From positions 106,528,263 through 106,592,262 of the forward strand of contig CM054059.1 of assembly GCA_028641055.1 (NCBI GenBank): 64,000 bases of DNA. Reading direction: 5' to 3'. The first letter of the stretch is position 1. Each line of letters begins with the position of its first letter. The notes below the pieces were generated by a model. It did not search any database. It had not been told where the DNA came from and saw only the letters and a program-made list of their open reading frames with translations. The translations under genes were made by a program, and so were the position numbers. The stretch comes from Alopecurus myosuroides (Eukaryota > Streptophyta > Magnoliopsida > Poales > Poaceae). Positions 1 through 9,037 of this stretch are shown here, piece after piece.

Positions 1-430
1 GAGCACCTTAATTACCAGTAGTTTCCCTTGAGGCCCCGCTGCAAACGGGCCGGTAGGACAAAAGATGTTGTGCAAGTTTCTCATTGCGAGCACGTACAAC
101 TATATTGGAACACATGCCTATGGTTTGCCTAGAACTTGGATGCTTTATTATTATCTATATGCAATGCCCATGTTTTGATTATGATATGAACTATTTTATC
201 CATGTACCGCCCGTTCATCCATCCCTATGCCTACAGTACTTTAATCCTGCTTTTTTCCACAATTGCTACAGTTGTTACTATTTTACTCCTGCTATTGCTA
301 TAAAACTGTTACCACTTATAAACTGTTGCGAGCAAGTCTACTTTCAGGTGCAGCTGAACTGACAACTCAGCTATTAAGGCTTATAAATATTCTTTGCCTC
401 CCCTTGTGTCAAATCATGGACTTAGAAGAA
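1..430 (+). repeat. Athila-type gypsy LTR fragment
   Basis: No gene is seen here. The text (a TTTCCCTTGAGGCC segment near 25, then CATGCCTATG near 110, a CTACTGTTAC-like run, then CAACTCAGCT and CTCCCCTTGTGTC near 363-410) resembles, from memory, the 3' half of LTRs of cereal Athila-type gypsy elements in plus orientation. Neither LTR boundary is visible: the left lies outside the window and the right seems to be cut by the copia-like element C. Small open frames here have no recognisable domain. Confidence 0.4.
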
Positions 431-1685
431 AGTCTAGCAAAACATACGAGTTTATTGTTAGGGTAACAATAGTACTAAACCGACCCAAGTGTATGTTGTT
501 GCTAAAAAAGACTAAAGAATCAACATGTATTTTAGCAAATGAATATGAAAAACATTGGCTATAATTTCTATACTATGAGAATATATGTGACTGCATGATC
601 CAAAGTTATACTTTGGATATCATCAACCGTGTTTCCCTAACTGGGGACTATAACGGCGATGCCTAGGAATGACCTAGAAAATTTAACGGAATCGAGATCG
701 TTCAAGACTAGTACTTAACTCCACTAGATTATAGAGAGATACATTCTATGGGTCCTCCCAGTATCTCCGATGAAATATCGTCTGGCCATACACAATGTGA
801 TCTTATCACAAGGTTATCAGGGATATGAATGAGAGAAGAGAACGATGTCGGTAAACGAGTTATATGTGTTATGATCGAAGAGTTTGATCAGACTAGATCA
901 TATAGTTTCCCCTCGTGATATCATTGGCATTTGAAGTTAAGGGAATAACTGCAATGAGTAACTTATAAGGTTCCCACATACACCGGGAACACACAGGAGC
1001 CATCATGGATGCCTACGGTCTCCTTGTTGGTTATTGTTTGATAAGTGCCCGAACATATCTGTGTGTTATCAAACCTTTATGGGTCACACGCTTAAGCCGT
1101 GCCAAACTTTTATTGAGATAAATAATATGTTGTTATTTTTTTAGGAATGTTAGATGTCTTTACGATATCATAGAAACAAGTCTCGTGTCAATCGGAGTGG
1201 TTTCGGGGAAGTTTCTATAAGAGAAAAGTTATGTCGGCGTTTTGTATAATTTATATGAGAAGCTATGGAGGACATGCTATGTCCCGGGATATTAGAAATG
1301 TGTTTCTAATATCATTTTATGATATCGATGATTTTATCAATAGGGGTAATGGGGTTCCATAAGACTTCCGGGGGACTTTCCTTATATGGAAGCAGTGCCG
1401 GAGGGGGGCAGATTTCTCCCTGTCAGCAAAACCTAATTTTAGGGAATGCCAGAGGGGCCCATGGTCTCCCAAAGTGCACAAGGATTCCATAAGTATTTTT
1501 CCTAAATTTATTTGATAAATAAATGAGAAGGAAAAGGAAAAAGAAAATAAAAATAAAAAAATAGGTGGAGGGATTGGACTCCACAAGGGAGTCCAATCCA
1601 AATTCCCCTAGGAGGGTGGCGCGACCAAGAAAAGGGAGGAGAAAACCGGGCCCCCTTCTTTGGAAGGTGCCCTCCTAGCTCCACC

Positions 1686-1693
1686 TATATAAT
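1686..1693 (+). promoter_or_regulatory. TATA box of element C LTR
   Basis: TATATAAT lies in a C-rich context about 50 bp upstream of a TC-rich leader, inside the copia-like LTR. Position and surroundings fit an LTR core promoter. Activity is inferred. Confidence 0.5.
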
Positions 1694-1739
1694 CCCCACC
1701 CCTCCTCTTTGGAGAACACAAAAATTGAGCGTTTTGTCC

Positions 1740-1762
1740 TTCTCTCTCTCTCTCTCTCTCTC
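1740..1762 (+). repeat. (TC)n microsatellite
   Basis: About eleven TC dinucleotides in a row, just downstream of the TATA box in element C's LTR. It is likely part of the transcribed leader and probably length-polymorphic. Confidence 0.9.
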
Positions 1763-2258
1763 ATAGAATTAGAGATCTAATTAGAGGGCATCTACAATTA
1801 GAGCCCCTAATTAGAAAAATCTCTAATTGGATTAGAGCCTCTTCTAATCGGGTTTTTGAGTTTTACTCTCCCGATTAGACTTAGCTCTAATTGGTTTCTC
1901 TCTCATGTGTTGAGAACTTCTAGTTTCATAATAGGTCTAATCACAATTGATTAGAGCTACCAACTAGCAACGCCGGAAGGCTGTCTCTCTTTATCGGTAC
2001 CGATTCCTGGACGACGGAGCACTGACGGGTAGACACAAGCGTATGCGTGCACACCATAAGAGTGATTACGTGTGTGATACTAAGGAAGGATGACTTAGCA
2101 ACATCCTTGCAACTAGGCCTAGTTGTGAGGACCTAGGATTGTTCAGAACTCTTCTATGACTACATCGATTCTGCTACCCGGTGAGTCATTTTCCAGATTC
2201 TAGCATGTATGGGAATGCCTCGTTATCTGCATAGTGATTTTGGCGGACTACGTAGGGC

Positions 2259-3166
2259 TGATGACCCACAAGTATAGGGGGTGTATCGTAGTACTTTCGA
2301 TAAATAAGAGTGTCGAACCCAACGAGGAGCTGAAGGTGTTGACAAGCAGGTTGGATAGAGGATTCACTGTAAACACTAGCAAACGAGTTTTTGGAGGATT
2401 TTGATATAGCAGATAAATAAAGTGCGAGTAAATAAAATGCAGTAAATAATATTGCAGCGAGTGACCCAATCCTTTTGAGAGCAAAGGACAAGCCGGTTGT
2501 ATTACTTATGACTACCAAACGTTCTCGAGGACACATGGGAATTTCGTCAAGTGCTTTCGCTTCATTACGGTTGATTAATATCCATTGGTTCGTGAAGTGT
2601 TGTGTGGGTGAACCTATGCTAATGCACCACCAAACTAGGACTAATACATACTTGTGATTATACCCCCCGTAATCATCCGTAAATAAAACAAAGTAATTAA
2701 GATAAATCTAACAACAGCCTTAAAACTCCAGGATTCTACGCTCCCTCGTGCATTGGTTTCCTAATGGGGGTTTAGGTTTCTATCACTCCGACAACCCCAC
2801 AATTAGTAGCCAAATACACAATGCATCCTCCTAGGCCCATAAAGGTGAAGTATCATGTAGTCGACATTCACATGACACCACTAGAAGAATAGCACCACAA
2901 CTTAAATACCGAACCACGAGATATTACTTCAACATAACTCCACTACTAACATCATGACTTCTCCCATGTCCTCAAGAACTAAACGAACTACTCACAATAC
3001 ATCACATAGATCATAATCGAAGGTGATATAATGGATAATAACAATCTGGACATAAAGTGCTAGCACCGATAAATCTCACAAGCATCAACTATTATCAAGT
3101 AATCCACACCAGGAGAGAGATCTAATGTAAAACAACGATAGAGGCCCCTAATTGTTACAGTGCAAC
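2259..3166 (-). repeat. 3' LTR of element A, terminal part
   Basis: This aligns with 32036-32930. It begins in plus orientation with TGATGACCCACAAGTATAGG, which on the element strand is the LTR end. Over the roughly 220 bases compared by eye it differs from the 5' LTR at about nine positions. It is interrupted after 3166 by element B and resumes at 13844. Confidence 0.9.
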
Positions 3167-3645
3167 TGACAGGGGGATGCTAACCCGGTATGCCAAGCTC
3201 TGAGGAATAACCCGGCCCAAAGGATGGTGTGCAGGATTCGGCTAAGAATAAAGAAGCTTGTGAAGGCCCAAACTTGTGGGCTTAACGGCCCGGGTTATGG
3301 GTTATTGTAAAGGAAAGTTATGGTTAGTGCGCCGTGTCCAGGTAGGATCCGAAATATGCCTTGCCGAATAACCTAGGGGGTACGGGTGCTTTATAAACCG
3401 ACCCCCAGGTATAGTTTTAGGTAGAGATCTAAGAACCCTAGCAATATCGCGTGATATCGAGCATCCAGTGTAAACCCTAATCGAATTATCATATCGAGAA
3501 TAGAGATCCGGCGACTTCGATTGCCGGCTATCAGATCAAATTGCACCATGTCTTCCCTTGAGCTAAACCCTCTCCCAAACGCCTGTGTCGACTTGCCCCA
3601 AGATCAGTTACCCCTGGTAACATCTGCCGTGATTATCCCACGACA
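3167..3645 (+). repeat. 5' LTR of element B
   Basis: It runs from TGACAGGGGGATGC to ATCCCACGACA and is bounded on the left by the duplication GCAAC. It matches 13360-13838 at 478 of 479 positions by eye. It contains a TATA box at 3390-3397 and, downstream, an ATG at 3548 that is in frame with pol. Confidence 0.95.
3390..3397 (+). promoter_or_regulatory. TATA box of element B LTR
   Basis: TTTATAAA in the middle of the 479-bp LTR. Transcription would be expected to begin near 3420. I see no ATG between there and 3548, so the ATG at 3548 would be the first in the genomic-length RNA. The same box occurs in the 3' LTR at 13583-13590, where it could drive read-out into element A. Confidence 0.6.
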
Positions 3646-6244
3646 GTTGGCGCCCACCGTGGGGCCTGCGTCCAAAGGTGTTTACATCACGGGAGAAGCT
3701 CGGAAGGGCATGGAAAATCTTGTCATTGGCGAAATCTACATCGACCACGAAGGAGAAAAGATGGTGGACGATTCCAGCTGGGGGCCAGAATCGGATCACC
3801 TCGAGTCCGGATCTATATTGACGATCGGCCGGATCAACATCTTCATCGGCATGGTACGAACGACTAATTTAAAAGGACAATATCATGTGCATACTACAGG
3901 AACTTCCAGCAGGAACGAGAAGACATTAAAGCAAGCGGCAAACTCGATTTCGTCGGCCGCGCCGGGACATCTCAGATGGGCGGAACAAGAGGTAACGTGG
4001 AGTAGAAAAGACCATCCGGAGAAAATAGAGCGTCCAGGAGTCTTGGCATTGGTGGTTGCTCCACAGGTTAATGGTTACGAATTGAAGAAGGTCCTGATGG
4101 ACGGTGGAAGCAGCATCAACATCCTTTATTGGGAAACCTTCTTACGGATGAGTCTCAAAGAGTCTCAGTTACAAAAAAGTTCGACAATCTTTCATGGGAT
4201 CGTGCCAGGTCACTCGGCGAGTCCCGAGGGAAGGATCACCTTGGAAGTTGCTTTTGGAGAATCGACGGATAATTATCGAGTTGAGTGGCTCACGTTCGAG
4301 GTGGTCAAATTGCGCAGTCCTTACCACGCAGTGTTTGGGAGGCCGGCTTACGCCCAATTCATGGCTAGGCCGTGCTACGTGTATTTGCAGCTAAAAATCC
4401 CGGGTCCTAAACGGACCATCACTATACATGGGAACCGGGATGTAGCGGCCGAGTGCGACGAAGGAGATTCAGTTATGGCCGAGCAGGCATGCAGGAAGGA
4501 AGAACTCGAATATTACCGGTCTCAAGTAAATCCGGACGATAGAACAGCCTTGAAAAAGCCTAATACTGAGGATGAGAGAGCAAAATTCAAGGCAGCGCAA
4601 GACACCAAGAAGATAGATTTTGTCGAAGGGGATTCTACTAAGCAGTTTACCATAGGGTCTAACCTGGGAAAAGAGCAGGAGGGAGCGCTCGTGGAGTTTA
4701 TTCGCTCGAATGCAGATGTGTTTGCCTGGACACCTAGCGACATGCCGGGTATTCCTACAGAATTGGCTGAGCACAGTTTGCATGTGGATCCCAAGTCCAG
4801 GCCCGTGAAACAAGGTTTGAGGAAAATGAATGAGGAAAGAAGGAAGGATATAGGCGAAGAGATCGCTCGGCTATTGGCAGCCGGCTTTATCATGGAAGTA
4901 TTTCACCCGGATTGGTTGGCTAACCCGGTTCTGGTGATGAAAAAGACCAACGAGTGGAGGATGTGCATTGACTTCACGAGTCTCAACAAACATTGCCCAA
5001 AGGATCCGTTCGCGCTGCCAAGGATAGATCAGATTATAGACGCAGTAGCTGGAAGCGATCTGTTATGCTTCCTGGACGCATATTCCGGGTATCATCAGAT
5101 TAAGCTCAAAAGGGAGGATTGGGAGAAAACATCATTCATAACCCCTTTTGGGGCCTTTTGTTATAAAACTATGACGTTTGGGCTGAAGAACGCTGGCGCA
5201 ACTTACCAACGGTGTATTCAAAAGTGCTTTGAGGACCAAATCGGACGTAACGTCCATGCCTATGTGGATGACATGGTCATCAAGACTAGGAAGGCGGAGA
5301 CATTCATCGATGATCTAAAGGAGACGTTCAAAAACTTGAGGAGGTACCAGATGAAGCTTAACCCGACGAAGTGCGTGTTTGGAGTTCCAGCTGGGAAATT
5401 ACTCGGTTTCATAGTTTCCGAGAGAGGAATCGAGGCAAACCTGGATAAAATCAAGGCCATCCAGAGTCTGAAAAAACCGGAAAATTTGAAGCATGTTCAA
5501 AAGCTCACGGGCTGCGTAGCAGCCTTGAGCCGATTCATATCCAGACTCGGAGAAAAAGCAATACCATTGTACCGGCTCTTGCGGAAATCAGATAAGTTCG
5601 TGTGGGATCAAGAGGCAGACGAGGCATTTGAGGCACTAAAGAAGCAGTTATCTGAAGCACCAGTACTAGCGGCGCCGGGTCCTAAAGAACCTATGTTACT
5701 ATATGTGGCAGCTGGCCCCCGAGCCGTCAGTGCAGTAGTTGTCGTGGAACGCCAAGAGGATGGGAAAGGATACCCGGTTCAGAGGCCGGTTTATTACGTC
5801 AGCGAGGTATTATCAGAAGCAAAGCAGCGCTATCCACATTGGCAAAAGTTGGTGTTCGGGGTCTTTATGGCCAGCCGGAAGTTGAAGCCGTATTTCCAAG
5901 AACATCCCATAACAGTGGTTAGTTCAATACCAATGTCGGATATCATCAGAAACTCGGACGCGACGGGAAGAATAGCCAAATGGGCGATAGAGATGGGGGA
6001 TTATCATATCAACTACGAACCCAGGTCAGCAATCAAATCTCAAGCTTTAATTGATTTCGTTAACGACTGGACACATACAGGCATGACTGCGACGGTTCCA
6101 AATTCCGAGTCATGGATCATGCACTTCGACGGATCAAAGCAGTACGAGGGATCAGGAGCTGGGGTGGTGCTAACATCACCCAAAGGAGACAAATTGAGTT
6201 ACGTGCTACAAATTCACTTCGACTGTTCCAACAACGTGGCCTAG
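3548..6244 (+). CDS. Pol part 1 of element B: protease, RT, RNase H
   Basis: The frame is open from 3521, but the first ATG is at 3548, inside the LTR, so I place the start there (898 codons). It encodes the enzymes that copy element RNA to DNA. Protease has the core DGGSSINILY near residue 185. Reverse transcriptase shows WRMCIDFTSLNK, FLDAYSGYHQI and the catalytic YVDD near 5263. The first RNase H looks degenerate: LYVAAGPRAVS stands where an Asp is expected. The second RNase H begins at about 6110 with MHFDGS. The usual roughly 500-residue gag is absent: only about 170 residues of unrecognised sequence lie between the primer site and protease. The frame ends at TAG 6242-6244 where Glu is expected (NNVA-stop-YEALLHGL) and stays open in the same frame afterwards. 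The protein would therefore lack integrase unless the stop is read through. Confidence 0.9.
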   Translation: MSSLELNPLPNACVDLPQDQLPLVTSAVIIPRQLAPTVGPASKGVYITGEARKGMENLVIGEIYIDHEGEKMVDDSSWGPESDHLESGSILTIGRINIFIGMVRTTNLKGQYHVHTTGTSSRNEKTLKQAANSISSAAPGHLRWAEQEVTWSRKDHPEKIERPGVLALVVAPQVNGYELKKVLMDGGSSINILYWETFLRMSLKESQLQKSSTIFHGIVPGHSASPEGRITLEVAFGESTDNYRVEWLTFEVVKLRSPYHAVFGRPAYAQFMARPCYVYLQLKIPGPKRTITIHGNRDVAAECDEGDSVMAEQACRKEELEYYRSQVNPDDRTALKKPNTEDERAKFKAAQDTKKIDFVEGDSTKQFTIGSNLGKEQEGALVEFIRSNADVFAWTPSDMPGIPTELAEHSLHVDPKSRPVKQGLRKMNEERRKDIGEEIARLLAAGFIMEVFHPDWLANPVLVMKKTNEWRMCIDFTSLNKHCPKDPFALPRIDQIIDAVAGSDLLCFLDAYSGYHQIKLKREDWEKTSFITPFGAFCYKTMTFGLKNAGATYQRCIQKCFEDQIGRNVHAYVDDMVIKTRKAETFIDDLKETFKNLRRYQMKLNPTKCVFGVPAGKLLGFIVSERGIEANLDKIKAIQSLKKPENLKHVQKLTGCVAALSRFISRLGEKAIPLYRLLRKSDKFVWDQEADEAFEALKKQLSEAPVLAAPGPKEPMLLYVAAGPRAVSAVVVVERQEDGKGYPVQRPVYYVSEVLSEAKQRYPHWQKLVFGVFMASRKLKPYFQEHPITVVSSIPMSDIIRNSDATGRIAKWAIEMGDYHINYEPRSAIKSQALIDFVNDWTHTGMTATVPNSESWIMHFDGSKQYEGSGAGVVLTSPKGDKLSYVLQIHFDCSNNVA
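3648..3664 (+). other. Primer-binding site of element B
   Basis: TGGCGCCCACCGTGGGG begins two bases after the LTR end at 3645. This is the primer-site form I associate with grass Tat-type gypsy elements. It lies inside the open frame that starts in the LTR, so it is both a priming site and coding. Confidence 0.75.
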
Positions 6245-7903
6245 TATGAGGCCCTATTGCATGGCTTAAAGGTAGCCAAAGAGATGAACATTAAGAGGAT
6301 ACGATGCTTCGGAGATTCGGACCTTGTGGTACAGCAGGTGTTAGGAACGTGGGATAGAAAGGACGCAACTATGGCAGCATACCGCAGGGAAGTTGATAGG
6401 GTTGCAGGATGTTTTTCCGGGTATGAGGTGGAGCATATAGACAGAAGAAAGAATGAGGCAGCCGACGCCCTCGCCAGACTCGGCTCGCGCAGAGAGCCGG
6501 TTCCACCTAACGTTTTCCTGGACGAATTATGGCGACCATCAGTTAAAATCGAGTCAGAGGAGGAATTGGCAAATCAAGACCCGGATTCAGGACTTGTAGC
6601 CACTGTACGTACTATTCCCGAGTGGACAGAACCGTTTTTGGCCTACCTATCACGAGGCGAGTTACCACAACAGGAGGTATTAGCAAGGCAAATTTTGAGG
6701 CGAGCAAAGGGATATTCTATCATCAATGGGGAATTGTACAAGAGAAGTGCGGCAGGAGTCTTTTTGCGCTGCGTAGCGCCGGAAGAAGGCAGACAGATTC
6801 TTAAGGAAATCCATGAAGGCGACTGTGGACATCATGCGTCCACAAGGTCTCTTGTGTCTAAAGCTTATCGACACGGGTTTTTCTGGCTCACGGCCTTAGC
6901 GGATGCGGAACGATTGGTAGCAAGGTGTGACGGATGTCAAAGGTACGCGCGCCAAACCCATGTGCCGGCTATGGAATTGCGAACTATCCCGTTAACTTGG
7001 CCGTTTGCCGTTTGGGGTATGGACATGGTTGGCCCCTTTCATATGTCACCATGCAAGAAGACACATCTTTTGGTGGCTATTGATAAGTTTACCAAGTGGG
7101 TTGACGTTATGCCAGTTACTAATTGCGAAGCAGCTACAGCAGTCAAGTTCCTGAAAAGGATTATCTACCGGTTCGGGTACCCCCACAGCATAATTACCGA
7201 CAATGGAACCAACATGTTCCTTGGTGAGATGGAGAAGTTTTCTGGCAACAATGGAATCCGGCTCGATGTGGCATCGGTGGCTCATCCCCAGGCCAATGGA
7301 CAAGTGGAGAGGGCAAACCAAGAATTGCTTCGCGGATTAAAACCACGATTGCGAGTTCCCTGTGTCAGGGCTGCTGGTGCATGGGTCGAAGAACTTCCTT
7401 CTGTGGTTTGGGGTATCAACACTACACCTAACAGATCCACTCAGATGACACCCTTCTTCATGGTCTATGGTGCGGAAGCAGTGTTACCGAGTGACATTAT
7501 TCACGATTCGCCTAGAGTATCAGCTTACGTCGAAGTAGAGAACGAAAAAACCCGGCAGGACGCCGTAGATATGTTAGAAGAGCAAAGAGAACAAGCCCTG
7601 GAAAGATCAGCCATATATCAGCAAGATCTACGGAGGTATCATAGCCGGCGTGTGAAGACCCGGGTATTCCAGGAAGGAGACCTGGTTCTGCGCCTGGTAC
7701 AGTCAAACAAAGGAAAACACAAATTATCACCACCATGGGAAGGACCATTTATCATAAGCCGGAATCTGCATAACGGATCATATTATTTGATAGATGCAAG
7801 GGAAGAATCGGCTACAGTCAACGACACCGCACACACCACTTCATCTATGCAAGAAAGAGATAGACCATGGAACGTGGCTCAGCTACGTCCGTATTATACT
7901 TAG
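6245..7903 (+). CDS. Pol part 2 of element B: second RNase H and integrase
   Basis: This continues the same frame directly after the TAG at 6242-6244. The rest of the archaeal-type RNase H keeps later acidic residues (CFGDSDLVV and RRKNEAADALARLG). Integrase follows: a zinc-binding HHCC region at about 6810-6950 (HHASTR then CDGCQRYAR), and a catalytic core with Asp in WGMDMVGPF near 7020, Asp in IITDNGTN near 7198 and Glu in GQVERANQ near 7310. A C-terminal part follows with FQEGDLVLR and WEGPFII. It ends with TAG at 7901-7903. Apart from the upstream nonsense codon the integrase reads intact over its full expected length. Without read-through it has no start of its own that I would trust; the first internal Met is at 6257. 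Confidence 0.88.
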   Translation, partial: YEALLHGLKVAKEMNIKRIRCFGDSDLVVQQVLGTWDRKDATMAAYRREVDRVAGCFSGYEVEHIDRRKNEAADALARLGSRREPVPPNVFLDELWRPSVKIESEEELANQDPDSGLVATVRTIPEWTEPFLAYLSRGELPQQEVLARQILRRAKGYSIINGELYKRSAAGVFLRCVAPEEGRQILKEIHEGDCGHHASTRSLVSKAYRHGFFWLTALADAERLVARCDGCQRYARQTHVPAMELRTIPLTWPFAVWGMDMVGPFHMSPCKKTHLLVAIDKFTKWVDVMPVTNCEAATAVKFLKRIIYRFGYPHSIITDNGTNMFLGEMEKFSGNNGIRLDVASVAHPQANGQVERANQELLRGLKPRLRVPCVRAAGAWVEELPSVVWGINTTPNRSTQMTPFFMVYGAEAVLPSDIIHDSPRVSAYVEVENEKTRQDAVDMLEEQREQALERSAIYQQDLRRYHSRRVKTRVFQEGDLVLRLVQSNKGKHKLSPPWEGPFIISRNLHNGSYYLIDAREESATVNDTAHTTSSMQERDRPWNVAQLRPYYT

Positions 7904-9037
7904 TAAAGACTATATTGGCAAGTGGAATTGCACGATGTAATAGGCAGCAGGTTTTCTGACGTACTCTTTTCCTATCCAGGGTACCTTTGGGGACTGGACG
8001 GGTTTTTAATGAGGCGGCTTGCTGACCTACATTTTTCATATCAAGTAAAGAGATGGTTATCAAGAAAAGAGATGGTTATCAAGAAAAGAGATGGTTATCA
8101 AGAAAAGAGATGGTTATCAAGAAAAGAGATGGTTATCAAGAAAAGAGATGGTTGTTATCAGGTTATGTATTCTCAGTACGATGCGTATATCTAGGTCTTG
8201 GGGACTGTTCGCCTACAAGGCACAGTTACAAACTCAAAGACCCGGCCATGATGCCTATGAGTTATAAGGGCCGATTACTCGCAAACGAGTACGGCTACAA
8301 TCTTATAACCGGACAAAGAAGTCCAAATTCCTTGGCTATTCTTACTTAAGCTCGATGTGACTCGCATTAAAGTGGCATGATTCGTTCGCTTACGATTACA
8401 GTCAGTCATGAAACCCGACGGGGCTTGGCTGGCTACGTTTTCGTATGGATGTAACAACATGGTATCCACGCGAAAGCCGGCTTATAGTACAAGATAGTCA
8501 AAAGGGTCATCTAAACCACAAGTTATGCAGAGTACAAGGCTAAAATAGCTGGAAACTCAACGACTATCAAGCATAACTTCAAAACTTATGAAACAACTCA
8601 GGGATTGTTGTGAAATTGGCAGTAGGCAGTTCGTTTCCCTTTTCAAGGTCAAGTGTCCTAGACTCGGCGATCCGGGTCCGGATTGCTTGAAATCTTGAAG
8701 AGAGAAAAAATAGCTTACTTGCATGATTCCAAAAACACAATTATCCGGGTCTGGGGGACTTGGGGACTTAGAAGCAAAATCCGCTTGTCAATACCCATGA
8801 GACCCGGAAATCGAGTTTTCGTAAAAGGAAACAATAAAGAAAGCCGGGTATCGAGAACAGATGAGCTTAAACTTAAAAAGGCCGGAACAGGCATCGAGTA
8901 TATCAAGGCCTTAGTGTGCATTACAAAATCCTGGTGAAAAAATATCAAAGGTGCACAGGCGCACTGCCCAAAATATGACTGTTTCAAAAAGTATGTCGAC
9001 CGACTGGCGCTTAAGAAGAGGCATTGGAAACCATATA
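7904..9037 (+). other. Intergenic spacer of element B between convergent genes
   Basis: A non-coding stretch between the end of integrase and the end of the antisense gene. It contains the 19-bp tandem repeat at 8051-8153. The small open frames here are repeat-driven or lack domains. Both transcripts point toward this spacer, so it should hold two polyadenylation regions on opposite strands. I could not pick specific signals with confidence. Confidence 0.5.
8051..8153 (+). repeat. 19-bp tandem repeat
   Basis: Five exact copies of AGATGGTTATCAAGAAAAG start at 8051, 8070, 8089, 8108 and 8127, with a partial sixth from 8146. The unit is not a multiple of three and contains no plus-strand stop in any frame, so it reads open in every forward frame. 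It lies about 150 bp downstream of the pol stop. Confidence 0.95.

Larger units (their letters stand above)
480..2258 (+). repeat. 5' LTR of copia-like element C, first part
   Basis: The stretch from about 1830 to 2258 is repeated at 35301-35708, including the shared string GCGGACTACGTAGGGC just before the junction. This marks it as an LTR whose end resumes at 33528-33554 after element A. A TATA box lies at 1686-1693 and is followed by a TC microsatellite, as expected of an LTR promoter and leader. The left end is not resolved; about 480 is a guess, and the true TG start may lie anywhere between about 430 and 1130. The last five bases (AGGGC, 2254-2258) are the target duplication of element A. 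Confidence 0.55.

Noticed and set aside
7922..8349. Small proteins with repeated KRDGYQEKRWLSRKEMVIK-type text
   Set aside because: They are produced by the 19-bp tandem repeat being open in all frames, with no conserved start or family.
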